Source: a candidate division WOR-3 bacterium
GTDB taxonomy: Bacteria > Hydrothermota > Tepidihabitantia > Tepidihabitantales > Tepidihabitantaceae
Assembly (NCBI GenBank): GCA_024653355.1
Contig: JANLFQ010000001.1
Location: 434,001-498,000 of the forward strand
DNA: 64,000 bases
Direction: 5' to 3'
The translations under genes were made by a program, and so were the position numbers. The notes below the pieces were generated by a model, which worked only from the letters and a program-made list of their open reading frames with translations, did not search any database and was not told the DNA's origin. Each line of letters starts with the position of its first letter. The stretch's first letter is position 1. Positions 33,907 through 42,308 of this stretch are shown here, one piece after another.

Positions 33907-34418
33907 TTTGGCACCAACATTAATTGAATAGACTTTTTCCCTTCAGTCTGTAACTTAATGTTTCCTTCTACTCGAGCAACATCAGCAAGGTCTTGGCGAA
34001 TCCGGTCGATAAGTTGATAAGCGAGGTCGGTGTGCAGGACCTCTCTCCCCCGGAGCCAGAGCGTAAGTCGAACCCGGTCCCGGGCGGCAAAGAATTCGCG
34101 CATCTTTTTCAACTTCACCTCGTAATCATGGCGGTCGATTTTCATTTTCATCCTGATTTCTCGAACCTGAGTCTGATGCTGTTTCTTTTTTGACTCCCGT
34201 TGTTTTGCCTTTTGCTCGTAAAGGTGCCGACCATAATCCATAATGCCACAAACCGGTGGTTCTTCTTTCGGGGCTAACATCACCAGGTCAAGATTTTGCC
34301 TTCGGGCAAGCGCGATTGCTTCCCGCGTGGGCATAATCCCAATCGGTTTTTTATCAACCCCTATTACCCGCACATAAGGGACCCGAATTTGCTCATTCGC
34401 TTTCGGTCGGTCCTTAAT
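33903..34418 (-). CDS. infC: Translation initiation factor IF-3, ATT start
   Basis: The usual start codons begin at 34373 and would cut off the conserved N-terminus. Reading the same frame upstream gives KDRPKANEQIRVPYVRVIG, which is the normal IF-3 N-terminus, beginning at an ATT at 34418-34416 just 7 bases after the thrS stop. With this start the protein is 171 residues, normal for IF-3. The C-terminal domain shows QVREIRMKMKIDRHDYEVK. AUU starts in infC are known from E. coli, where IF-3 represses its own translation by rejecting the codon. The exact start (ATT versus CTG further upstream) is inference. Confidence 0.85.
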   Translation of the reverse strand: MKDRPKANEQIRVPYVRVIGVDKKPIGIMPTREAIALARRQNLDLVMLAPKEEPPVCGIMDYGRHLYEQKAKQRESKKKQHQTQVREIRMKMKIDRHDYEVKLKKMREFFAARDRVRLTLWLRGREVLHTDLAYQLIDRIRQDLADVARVEGNIKLQTEGKKSIQLMLVPK

Positions 34419-34425
34419 AACGTCT

Positions 34426-36336
34426 TTATTCTGTACCTGCTGCTCTTCCAGAGGTTTCCTCCTTTATTTGTGCTAATACTCTTTCCAGCGGCATATTACC
34501 AAGATTACCTTTACCCCGTCGGCGCAAAGAAACAGTTCCGCTTGCTTTTTCTTTTGCACCGACGATGAGCATATAAGGAATCTTCTGCCTTTCCGCTTCA
34601 CCAATCTTATAACCAATTTTATCATTATTTAAATCAATTTCAACTCTGACATTTTCCCTTTTTAATATTGCGCCCACCTTTTGGGCATAATCGGCTTCTT
34701 TATCCGTCACGGTCATTACACACGCCTGGACCGGGGCAAGCCAAGTTGGGAAGGCTCCAGCATAATGTTCAATTAAGATTCCCACAAATCGCTCAATACT
34801 ACCAAGAACGGTTCGATGGACAAGATAAGTTGGAAGATGTTCACCTTTTTTGTCCATATAATATACATTAAACTTCTGCCCTAAATTGAAGTCAAATTGG
34901 CAGGTTGAACATTGAAACTCGCGGCCTAAAGAGTCCGCGAGGTGGATGTCTATTTTCGGACCGTAGAAAACCGCTTCGCCTTCAGCCCGGTGGAAATCTA
35001 AACCCGATTGTTTTAAAGTGTTAATCAGGGCATTCTCCGCTACCGACCACTGTTCATCGGTGCCCAGATAGTTTTCCGGATGTTTGGGGTCGCGCACAGA
35101 AAGGGCAACGCTAAACTTATCAAAGCCAAATTGCCGTAAAACTTTAAGCGCCAGTGAAATCACACCGTATATTTCTTCTTCAACTTGCTCCTGGGTACAG
35201 AATATATGAGCATCGTCCTGAGTGAAACCCCGCACCCGCATCGTACCGTGAAGAACGCCGGAACGCTCGTATCGATATACCGTACCCCATTCTGCCAATC
35301 GCAGTGGTAAATCCCGATAAGAGTGGACCTTTGTACGGTAAATAAGAATGTGCCCGGGACAGTTCATCGGTTTCAAGACATACTCCTCCTTTTCCACCGG
35401 CAGGACATACATATTATCCCGATAATAATCAAAATGCCCTGATTGTCGCCATAACTGTGCCCGGGCGATATGAGGAGTAACAACCAGTTGATAGCCCATA
35501 GCAATATGCTCTTTTTCCCAGTAGTCCTGGATGATACGGCGTACCGTTGCACCTTTGGGGTGCCAGAACACCAAGCCGGCACCTGCCTCTTCATGGAAAC
35601 TAAATAAATCAAGTGCCGGTCCCAGCTTCCGGTGGTCGCGCCGCTTTGCCTCTTCAATCCGCTCCAGCCACTCTTTCAGCAACTCTTCATCAGGAAATGC
35701 GACACCATAAATCCGGGAAAGCATCTGTTTTTTCTCATCACCACGCCAGTAAGCACCGGCGACGCTTAAAAGTTTTATTGCCTTAATTTTACCTGTATCG
35801 GGCAAATGGGGACCACGGCACAGGTCAACAAAATCGCCCTGTTCGTATACCGAAATCTCCTCATCCGGGATCTCTTCGATAATTTCCAGCTTATAGGTCT
35901 CACCACGCTGGCGAAACAGGTCAATTGCTTCCTTTCTCGGCAGAAACTTATGAACTATTGGTATCTGCTGCTGTGCCAATTGGCGCATCCGCTCTTCAAT
36001 TTTGGGTAAATCTTCCTCAGTAAATGGCTTGGGGACATCAAAATCGTAGTAAAAACCTTCGGGAACTGCTGGACCAATCGTAACCTTCGCTTCCGGATAA
36101 AGTTGTTTAACCGCTTGCGCCATTAGATGCGAAGCCGAGTGCCAGAATATCTCTCGTCCTTCCATTGAGTCGAAGTACACCGGCTTTATCACAGCATCTT
36201 CATGTATCGGGAAGGAAAGGTCGACCAGCCGACCATTAACTATCGCCGCCAATGCTGCCTTATCCATAAGCACATCACCAGCGGTAATGCCGGCCTGTAC
36301 TTCCCGTGGTTCGTCATTAACAATGACCTTAATCAC
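34426..36336 (-). CDS. thrS: Threonyl-tRNA synthetase
   Basis: 636 residues: N-terminal TGS domain (1-60), the editing domain with HSASHLMAQAV (HxxxH) and the C-terminal Cys/His-type DFVDLCRGPHLPDTG, the class II core (MNCPGHILIYRTKVHSYRDLP, RGFTQDDAHIFC, TVLGSIERFVGILIEHYAG) and the anticodon-binding domain. GTG start. The promoter puts the transcription start at this GTG, so there is no room for a T-box or operator leader of the E. coli type. First gene of thrS-infC-rpmI-rplT. Confidence 0.97.
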   Translation of the reverse strand: MIKVIVNDEPREVQAGITAGDVLMDKAALAAIVNGRLVDLSFPIHEDAVIKPVYFDSMEGREIFWHSASHLMAQAVKQLYPEAKVTIGPAVPEGFYYDFDVPKPFTEEDLPKIEERMRQLAQQQIPIVHKFLPRKEAIDLFRQRGETYKLEIIEEIPDEEISVYEQGDFVDLCRGPHLPDTGKIKAIKLLSVAGAYWRGDEKKQMLSRIYGVAFPDEELLKEWLERIEEAKRRDHRKLGPALDLFSFHEEAGAGLVFWHPKGATVRRIIQDYWEKEHIAMGYQLVVTPHIARAQLWRQSGHFDYYRDNMYVLPVEKEEYVLKPMNCPGHILIYRTKVHSYRDLPLRLAEWGTVYRYERSGVLHGTMRVRGFTQDDAHIFCTQEQVEEEIYGVISLALKVLRQFGFDKFSVALSVRDPKHPENYLGTDEQWSVAENALINTLKQSGLDFHRAEGEAVFYGPKIDIHLADSLGREFQCSTCQFDFNLGQKFNVYYMDKKGEHLPTYLVHRTVLGSIERFVGILIEHYAGAFPTWLAPVQACVMTVTDKEADYAQKVGAILKRENVRVEIDLNNDKIGYKIGEAERQKIPYMLIVGAKEKASGTVSLRRRGKGNLGNMPLERVLAQIKEETSGRAAGTE

Positions 36337-36342
36337 GCTTCA

Positions 36343-36370
36343 ATCTTACTCAATGTTATCTATGTGTCAA
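36343..36370 (-). promoter_or_regulatory. thrS promoter, leaderless type
   Basis: TTGACA (36370-36365), 16-base spacer, TAAGAT (36348-36343), six bases, then the GTG at 36336. Confidence 0.7.
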
Positions 36371-36405
36371 GCATCCAATGGCCGGTTGAGAATTACACTA
36401 TTTTC

Positions 36406-36433
36406 TTGACACTATCTATCATCCATATACACT
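36406..36433 (+). promoter_or_regulatory. divIVA operon promoter, leaderless type
   Basis: TTGACA (36406-36411), 16-base spacer, TACACT (36428-36433), six bases, then the ATG at 36440. Divergent from the thrS promoter. Confidence 0.65.
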
Positions 36434-36439
36434 AAGATA

Positions 36440-36934
36440 ATGGCTTTGACTCCTATCGAAATAAGAAAAAAGGCGTTCCCTGTTTCGTTCCGGGGTTACG
36501 CAATAAAAGAGGTTCGGGCATTTCTCGCCATCGTCGCCAATGAGTTCGAAGAATTGCGTAAAGAACGGGCGGCATTGGCAGAAAAAGTTGACGCACTGAC
36601 TGCGCAGGTTGCCAATTATGAAAAAATGGAAGGACTGCTTAAAGAAACGCTGCTTACCGCCCAGAAGGTGGCAGATGAGATGCGCACTAACGTTGAGAAA
36701 GAACGGGAACTAATGGTTGAACGCATAAAACAAGAGGCGGATAAAATGCAGGCGGAATTAAAAGAGTTAAAAGAACGCCGCGCCCTATTACTTGATGAGA
36801 TACGAGGTATCGCCAACACCTATTTAGCAATAGCAGAAAGATTTGAAAAGGGAAAATATGAACGAGACAAAAACAGTACTTCACTCGACACTGAAACAGC
36901 GGATTCAGGAAAGCGTTCAGGCGATAAGAAGTAG
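36440..36934 (+). CDS. DivIVA-family coiled-coil protein
   Basis: 164 residues. The first 60 (MALTPIEIRKKAFPVSFRGY, DVxxFL-like VRAFLAIVANEFEEL) match the DivIVA/GpsB N-terminal lipid-binding domain (xxPxDIxxKxFxxxxRGYxxxEV). A long coiled coil follows (about 35-135) and a charged, low-complexity tail. DivIVA proteins mark curved membrane at poles or septa. It heads a ten-gene operon. Its last 77 bases overlap the next coding region in another frame. Confidence 0.88.
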   Translation: MALTPIEIRKKAFPVSFRGYAIKEVRAFLAIVANEFEELRKERAALAEKVDALTAQVANYEKMEGLLKETLLTAQKVADEMRTNVEKERELMVERIKQEADKMQAELKELKERRALLLDEIRGIANTYLAIAERFEKGKYERDKNSTSLDTETADSGKRSGDKK

Positions 36935-37703
36935 AACCGCTTTCAAACCTCAGATTGGAATTATTCTCGGCACCGGCTTGGGAAAACTCGCCGAAAGGGT
37001 CGAAACTGCGGTTACCATCCCCTATGCAACGATTCCCCACTTTCCAATTCCCACGGTCGAAAGCCACGGCGGACGGTTAATATTGGGAATGATGAGTGGT
37101 AAACCGGTAGTAGTAATGCAGGGACGGTTCCATTACTATGAGGGATACGAACCTCAGGAAATTACCCATCCCGTGCGGGTTATGAAAGAGCTGGGAATTG
37201 ATACTCTTATTCTTTCGAATGCCGCTGGGGGGTTAAACCCGGAATTTAAAGCCGGCGACATCGCAGTTATTACCGACCACATCAACCTCACCGGTCAAAA
37301 CCCTTTAAGGGGACCAAATGATGAAACCCTTGGTCCTCGATTCCCTGATATGTTTGAATGTTATGACCCCAAATTGATTAAACTGGCAGAAGCCGTGGCA
37401 GCAGAACAGAACTTGATTTTACGCCATGGCGTTTATGCCTGGGTAACTGGGCCCAATCTTGAAACCGCCGCCGAATATCGGTATCTTCGCATTATTGGTG
37501 CCGACCTCGTTGGAATGTCAACAGTACCCGAAACAATCGTCGCCCGGCACGCTGGTTTACGAGTACTGGGATTTTCCGTAATTACCGATATGGGAATTCC
37601 CGAGCAACTTCAGCCCGTTGACCTGGCAACAGTTCTGCGGGTAGCCAATGAAGCCGAGCCGAAACTTACAACTATCGTGCTGGAAGTGGTAAAAAGAATT
37701 TGA
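36858..37703 (+). CDS. Purine-nucleoside phosphorylase
   Basis: 281 residues, trimeric PNP/MTAP-like family: IGIILGTGLGKLAE, PTVESHGGRLI, GRFHYYEGY, LILSNAAGGLNPEFKAGDI, and GMSTVPETIVARHAGLRVLGFSVITDMG are hallmark segments of PunA-type phosphorylases. It splits purine nucleosides with phosphate in purine salvage. The ATG at 36858 with AAAAGGG upstream is preferred to the TTG at 36843. Its N-terminal coding region overlaps the DivIVA tail. The stop overlaps the next start as TTGA. Confidence 0.94.
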   Translation: MNETKTVLHSTLKQRIQESVQAIRSRTAFKPQIGIILGTGLGKLAERVETAVTIPYATIPHFPIPTVESHGGRLILGMMSGKPVVVMQGRFHYYEGYEPQEITHPVRVMKELGIDTLILSNAAGGLNPEFKAGDIAVITDHINLTGQNPLRGPNDETLGPRFPDMFECYDPKLIKLAEAVAAEQNLILRHGVYAWVTGPNLETAAEYRYLRIIGADLVGMSTVPETIVARHAGLRVLGFSVITDMGIPEQLQPVDLATVLRVANEAEPKLTTIVLEVVKRI

Positions 37704-38449
37704 AACCAGTCCTGACCCTTAAACTGCTAACCCTGTTTGTTTTGCTTTGCCTTGCTTGTCCGAAAAGAGCCGAAAGAGCAAAGCCATCGACACCTCAGGA
37801 GGCACTGGAACAAGCACTATCCGACAAGAAGGCAAAAAGGTTCCAAAAAGCGGAAGAAGGTTTTACCTATTTAATCTTCAACTTTCCTGGAAGTTCCCAA
37901 GCAGCCGACGCCCAGTTTTACCTCGCCGACTGTTATTTTGAAAAGAAAGATTACGAGCAGGCGCAAAGTGAGTTTGACTTCTATCTAAAGAACTTCCCCA
38001 ACGGACGTTTCCAGGAAGAGGCTGCTTTTAAAAAGGCAATCGCAGTTTTTCGTTCCGCCCCTCCCCCAGATAAAGACCAAAGCAATGTCCTTAAAGCCCA
38101 AGAACTTCTCAACGACTTTCTTGAAGAGTACCCGGAATCGCGCTTCCGAGACCAGGTGCAAAACACCTTAAAAGAAATCCAGTTCCGATTGGTACAACGG
38201 GAGTTTGATGCCGCTCGACTCTATTTTAAAGCTGGGGAATACAGGTCGGCTCTGATTTATTACCAGTTTATTAAAGACAACTATCCGGAAGTTACCTGGA
38301 CAGAAACCGACCGCTGCCAGTTGGCAGTCTGTTATTTTGAAACCGACAACAAGGAAACAGCACGCTTGATATTTGAAGAATTGGTTAGCACTGCAGTGTC
38401 ACCACGGGTTAAGCGGATATCCCAGCGCTATCTCAATCGGTTAAACTAA
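37700..38449 (+). CDS. BamD-like outer-membrane assembly lipoprotein (TPR)
   Basis: 249 residues; signal peptide with lipobox CLAC (Cys near residue 20), then TPR-type repeats: AEEGFTYLIFNFPGSSQAADAQFYLADCYF and QSEFDFYLKNFPNGRFQEEAAF are typical of BamD (Y/F-xxxxxxPxS). BamD helps insert outer-membrane beta-barrels; general TPR (YbgF/Tol-type) lipoproteins are the alternative. TTG start overlaps the PNP stop; stop overlaps nadD as TAATG. Confidence 0.82.
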   Translation: MKPVLTLKLLTLFVLLCLACPKRAERAKPSTPQEALEQALSDKKAKRFQKAEEGFTYLIFNFPGSSQAADAQFYLADCYFEKKDYEQAQSEFDFYLKNFPNGRFQEEAAFKKAIAVFRSAPPPDKDQSNVLKAQELLNDFLEEYPESRFRDQVQNTLKEIQFRLVQREFDAARLYFKAGEYRSALIYYQFIKDNYPEVTWTETDRCQLAVCYFETDNKETARLIFEELVSTAVSPRVKRISQRYLNRLN

Positions 38450-39072
38450 TGCGGAGTTGTTCACCTAACAAAACCCGCATTGGCATTTTCGGTGGCTGTT
38501 TTGACCCAATTCACCTGGGACATCTGCTGGTCGCGGAGGATGTGTTTATCAAGTTGAAATTAGACAGGCTAATTTTTATCCCAACATTTCACCCACCGCA
38601 TCGTCCTTCACCTATTGCTTCTTACAATGATCGGGTTGAAATGGTTAGGCGGGCAATTGCCGGCAATCATTTTTTTACAGTTTCGTGTATTGAAGCGAAC
38701 CATCCGGGACCTTCTTATACAATCCAGACATTAGCCCGCCTCCGCATACTATTTCCTCAGGCGCATCTTTACCTTCTCTTGGGCTACGACCAGTACCATT
38801 CAATTGGACGCTGGCACAAACCTTTAGAACTTACTAAAATCGCAAAACTGGTGATTATGAGTCGGCCGGGTGTGCGTCGACCTTCACTCCTGCCGGGACA
38901 CAAACCGCGTGATATAATTTTTCTCAATGTAATTCCGGTGGAATTAACCGCCACCTTAATTAGAGAACGACTTGCCAAAGGGGCATCAGTTTGTTATCTT
39001 ATACCAACAGCAGTGGCGGATTACATTTATAAAAACCGCCTTTATTTGAAAGAAAAAACCAAAGGAGGATAA
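38449..39072 (+). CDS. nadD: Nicotinate-nucleotide adenylyltransferase
   Basis: 207 residues: IGIFGGCFDPIHLGHLLVAED (nucleotidyltransferase GGxFDPxHxGH), PHRPSPIASYNDRVEMVRRAI, and a C-terminal ATLIRERLAKGASVCYLIP with the ISxTxIR-like motif in diverged form. It adenylates nicotinate mononucleotide in NAD synthesis. It starts on the last base of the bamD stop. It shares the NAD pathway with nadB at 11-12.6 kb. Confidence 0.95.
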   Translation: MRSCSPNKTRIGIFGGCFDPIHLGHLLVAEDVFIKLKLDRLIFIPTFHPPHRPSPIASYNDRVEMVRRAIAGNHFFTVSCIEANHPGPSYTIQTLARLRILFPQAHLYLLLGYDQYHSIGRWHKPLELTKIAKLVIMSRPGVRRPSLLPGHKPRDIIFLNVIPVELTATLIRERLAKGASVCYLIPTAVADYIYKNRLYLKEKTKGG

Positions 39073-39399
39073 GTGTTGGAAATGGCATTTGCTCAGACTG
39101 GAAGTGGCTCTGCACCACAGCCCGCTGGAGGCTTGGGGATGTTCGGGAGCCTTTTGCCACTAATTTTAATAGTTGTGGTACTCTACTTTTTGATGATTCT
39201 GCCCCAGCAACGGCGTCAGAAAAAGCATCAGCAGATGATTGCCAGCCTTAAAAAAGGTGACCGGGTGGTATTCGCTTCAGGTATCCTTGGTGTAATCACA
39301 AATGTTAAAGAAAATACATTTATGGTCAAAGTGGCGGAGGGAACTGAAATCGAAGTTGAAAAAGGTGCCATCGCTTATAAACTGGGCTCGGCAAATTAA
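39073..39399 (+). CDS. yajC: Preprotein translocase subunit YajC
   Basis: 108 residues: one membrane segment (about 28-46, LLPLILIVVVLYFLMILP), then QQRRQKKHQQMIASLKKGDRVVFASGILGVITNV, the canonical YajC sequence, in which GD-V-TxGGI is slightly changed to GDRVVFASGI. YajC is an accessory of SecDF, which is not adjacent here. AAAGGAGG at 39061-39068; GTG 39073, TTG 39076 and ATG 39082 are all possible starts. Confidence 0.93.
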   Translation: MLEMAFAQTGSGSAPQPAGGLGMFGSLLPLILIVVVLYFLMILPQQRRQKKHQQMIASLKKGDRVVFASGILGVITNVKENTFMVKVAEGTEIEVEKGAIAYKLGSAN

Positions 39400-39438
39400 T
39401 AATTAACAGCGTTAGAACTTGCAAGCCAGGTGTCATCG

Positions 39439-39990
39439 ATGAGTGATTTTCCTAATATGAAGGATTATGGAAAATGCCGAAGAGTCGTCCTTTACGGAAA
39501 CCCGGTATTAAGGACTGTTGCCCAACCGATAACTGAATTCAACCAGCATCTTGAACGACTCATTCAGGACCTGCTAATCACTATGATAAAAAAAGACGGT
39601 GTTGGCCTGGCGGCAAATCAGATTGGCGTCCCTTCAGCAATTTTTGCCCTGAATCCTCAGGCTTGCAATTTAGACCAGCCCCCACTTTGCATCATAAATC
39701 CGGAAATTGTCGCCACCGAGGGAAAGGTCGAGGAAGAAGAAGGCTGTCTGTCTTTGCCGGACATCTACGAAATTGTTCCCCGCCCCGAGTTTGTCCGGAT
39801 AAGAGGTTTTACTGCCGAAGGTAGACCGCTGGAAATGGAAGGTTCAGGTCTTCTGGCACGCGCCCTTGTCCATGAGATTGACCATTTAAGGGGTATTTTG
39901 TTTATCGACCACATCAGCGAACTACGTCGGCAACTTCTCGCTTCAAAACTTAAACAACTCGAAGAAATGGAGCGCCAGTTTTGCGAATAG
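39439..39990 (+). CDS. def: Peptide deformylase
   Basis: 183 residues from the ATG at 39439 (an in-frame GTG at 39430 is possible). The three deformylase motifs are complete: GVGLAANQIG, EEGCLSLP (Cys metal ligand) and HEIDHLRG (two His ligands and catalytic Glu). It removes the formyl group of nascent proteins and pairs with fmt, which begins inside its last codons (10-base overlap). Confidence 0.97.
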   Translation: MSDFPNMKDYGKCRRVVLYGNPVLRTVAQPITEFNQHLERLIQDLLITMIKKDGVGLAANQIGVPSAIFALNPQACNLDQPPLCIINPEIVATEGKVEEEEGCLSLPDIYEIVPRPEFVRIRGFTAEGRPLEMEGSGLLARALVHEIDHLRGILFIDHISELRRQLLASKLKQLEEMERQFCE

Positions 39991-40907
39991 TATTCTTCGG
40001 CACCACGACTTTTGGAATACCCACATTAAGACTACTTCATCAGAATGGATTTGAAATTGTTGCGGTTGTAACCACTCCGCCTCGTCCTCAAGGTAGAGGT
40101 CTGAAGCTTACTCCTTCTCCGGTGGAAATTGCTGCCCGGGAACTGAACCTCAAGGTGTTAACGCCCGAAAACCCCAACAGTCAAGATTTCGTAAAAATAT
40201 TGAGTCAGTATACACCAGACTGTGGTGTTGTTGTCGCTTACGGTTTCATATTACGGGAACCGCTGCTGAATTTGCCCCGATACGGATTCATCAATCTACA
40301 CCCTTCCCTGCTTCCTCGCTACCGAGGCGCCGCACCAATTCCTCGTCAATTAATGGATGGTTGCACCGAGTCAGGTATCACAGTTATCAGAATGGATAAA
40401 GGGGTTGATTCTGGTGACATTTTGAACCAGGTCCGGGTAGAAGTTGATTCAGAAGAAACGGCGGGAGAACTGGAAATGCGATTAGCCCGGTTAGGTGCCG
40501 ATTTAACCTATACAACACTGGTGGAAATGAAAGAGGGTAAACTTAAAAGTCAGCCGCAAAACCACAGCCTTGCCACCTTAGCCCCGAAGCTCACCCCGGC
40601 AGACCGAATTATTGACTGGCGGAAATCAGCTCAACAAATTCACAATCAGATTCGCGCCCTATCACCCGAGCCAGGTGCCGTGACCCATTTTCGTTCCCGT
40701 GAACTGATCATCCTTCGTTCCCGTCTTCTCAACAGAAAAGCTGAAGTCGCACCCGGTACAATTATTAACGAAACACCCGGTCTGGTAGTTGCTACGGGGA
40801 CAGATTTGCTTGAACTGTTATCGTTAAAACCGGCAGGAAAAAAGGTCTTAACCGGGAAAGATTTCCGCAATGGCTATCGCCCTTTAACGGGTGAAAGGCT
40901 GGGATGA
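39981..40907 (+). CDS. fmt: Methionyl-tRNA formyltransferase
   Basis: 308 residues: RIVFFGTTTFGIPTL start, TTPPRPQGRGLKLTPSPV, FINLHPSLLPRYRGAAPIPRQ (formyltransferase core with catalytic His), MDKGVDSGDIL, and a C-terminal domain ending GYRPLTGERLG. TTG start inside the end of def. Formylates initiator Met-tRNA. Its presence means formyl-Met initiation is used, relevant to the many leaderless messages proposed here. Confidence 0.96.
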   Translation: MRIVFFGTTTFGIPTLRLLHQNGFEIVAVVTTPPRPQGRGLKLTPSPVEIAARELNLKVLTPENPNSQDFVKILSQYTPDCGVVVAYGFILREPLLNLPRYGFINLHPSLLPRYRGAAPIPRQLMDGCTESGITVIRMDKGVDSGDILNQVRVEVDSEETAGELEMRLARLGADLTYTTLVEMKEGKLKSQPQNHSLATLAPKLTPADRIIDWRKSAQQIHNQIRALSPEPGAVTHFRSRELIILRSRLLNRKAEVAPGTIINETPGLVVATGTDLLELLSLKPAGKKVLTGKDFRNGYRPLTGERLG

Positions 40908-40911
40908 ACCT

Positions 40912-41661
40912 ATGAAGAAATCTAAAAAACCTTTGCGTATTTTCATTAACCTTTTGCTACTCTTGGCGATCTTTGCCCTTATTGGGGGAATAGTTAGCAT
41001 CCTGATGCCGCTGCTCGTCCAGAAAGGAAAAGAGGTGGCGGTTCCCAACCTAATGGGATTGACGCCGGAAAAGGCGGAAAGCCTGCTAGTGAAATCAGGG
41101 TTAAAAAAAGGTGAAATCCGAACTGTTCCCAGCGCAGAGGTTCCTGTCAACCGTGTATGCGGGCAATATCCCAGAGCCGGAAGGCGCGTAAAAATTGGTC
41201 GAGAGGTTGACCTTGAAATTAGTGCTGGTGTGAGTAAAGTTCGCATCCCTAACCTCGAAGGTCTACCGCTTGCTAATGCCATAACCGCGCTGGAACGTTC
41301 AGGTTTTGTTGTAGCGCGCGTGGAGTCAATTCGCACCGCAACAGTTCCTGCCGGAAGGGTTGTTACGCTATTTCCCCCCGCGGGAACCGAAGTGCGCCGG
41401 GGAACCGAGGTGGTTATATCGGTTTCAACCAAAACGGGTATGTTTCCAATGCCTAATCTGGTCGGCCTGAACATAGAAACCGCCCGGGGTATTATTGCCT
41501 CGCATGGCCTTATCCTGGGTGGAATTAAACCAGCCTCAAGTAATGAACCTCTGGGCACGGTGCTTTTTCAGTATCCGGAAGAAGGTATGGCGGTGTGTAG
41601 CGGTGATACGGTTAGCTTGATTGTCGTCCAGGATTCGAACACCAGTAATCAGAAAAGATGA
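40912..41661 (+). CDS. Membrane-anchored protein with three PASTA domains
   Basis: 249 residues: basic N-terminus, one membrane segment (about 10-35), then three PASTA repeats beginning VAVPNLMGLTPEKAE, VRIPNLEGLPLANAI and FPMPNLVGLNIETAR. No kinase or transpeptidase domain is attached. PASTA domains bind peptidoglycan fragments or act as spacers. In this operon position (after fmt, before rpe) many bacteria carry a PASTA Ser/Thr kinase; here only the sensor part is present. The ATG at 40912 is 4 bases after the fmt stop. Confidence 0.9.
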   Translation: MKKSKKPLRIFINLLLLLAIFALIGGIVSILMPLLVQKGKEVAVPNLMGLTPEKAESLLVKSGLKKGEIRTVPSAEVPVNRVCGQYPRAGRRVKIGREVDLEISAGVSKVRIPNLEGLPLANAITALERSGFVVARVESIRTATVPAGRVVTLFPPAGTEVRRGTEVVISVSTKTGMFPMPNLVGLNIETARGIIASHGLILGGIKPASSNEPLGTVLFQYPEEGMAVCSGDTVSLIVVQDSNTSNQKR

Positions 41662-42308
41662 TTAAGATTTCCGCCTCGATTCTCGACTGCAACTTTCTGC
41701 ACCTTGAAGAGGAGGTACGTGCCGTGCTCAACGCTGGCATCGATGCCTTACATCTTGATATAATGGATGGTCACTTTGTTCCCAATCTCAGTTTCGGACT
41801 GCCAATTGTCCGAGCGGTGCACAAAATCTCATCAGTTCCGATATACTCTCATCTTATGGTCATTAAACCAGAAACGCTCATTGAAAAGTTCCTCCCCTAT
41901 TCTGATTATATTATCTTCCATGTCGAAGCGACCGATAAACCTGAATTCTGTATCGACATTATTACTGCGGCTAACAAAAAGGCGGGCGTTTCTCTTAATC
42001 CCAACACACCCATCGAGAAAATATCCTTTTTGCTGGACCGAATTGATGATGTTTTGATAATGAGCGTTTTCCCGGGATTAGGCGGACAAAAATTTATTCC
42101 TGAATCGCTCAACCGCATCAAAAGAGTTCGTGAACTAAGAACCGAAACCCGGACTAATTTTACCATTTCTGTTGATGGTGGCATCTGCCCGGCAAATTGT
42201 CAGGCAGTCATCGAAGCCGGCGCCGATATGCTCATTGCGGGCAGCGCAATCTTCAAAAGCAACGATTACACCCAAACCGTACGTCAATTGAAATGTTTGA
42301 AGTACTGA
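41658..42308 (+). CDS. rpe: Ribulose-phosphate 3-epimerase
   Basis: 216-residue TIM barrel: KISASILDCNFLHLEEEV, HLDIMDGHFVPNLSFG (metal-binding His/Asp), SHLMV, MSVFPGLGGQKF and SVDGGI are the family hallmarks. Interconverts ribulose-5-phosphate and xylulose-5-phosphate. The start overlaps the PASTA gene stop (ATGA), and its end overlaps ffh by 16 bases. Confidence 0.97.
   Translation: MIKISASILDCNFLHLEEEVRAVLNAGIDALHLDIMDGHFVPNLSFGLPIVRAVHKISSVPIYSHLMVIKPETLIEKFLPYSDYIIFHVEATDKPEFCIDIITAANKKAGVSLNPNTPIEKISFLLDRIDDVLIMSVFPGLGGQKFIPESLNRIKRVRELRTETRTNFTISVDGGICPANCQAVIEAGADMLIAGSAIFKSNDYTQTVRQLKCLKY

Noticed and set aside
40884-41558. Long open frame opposite the PASTA gene
   Set aside because: It is antisense to a clear PASTA-repeat protein, has low-complexity composition and no start signal; a shadow of the real gene.
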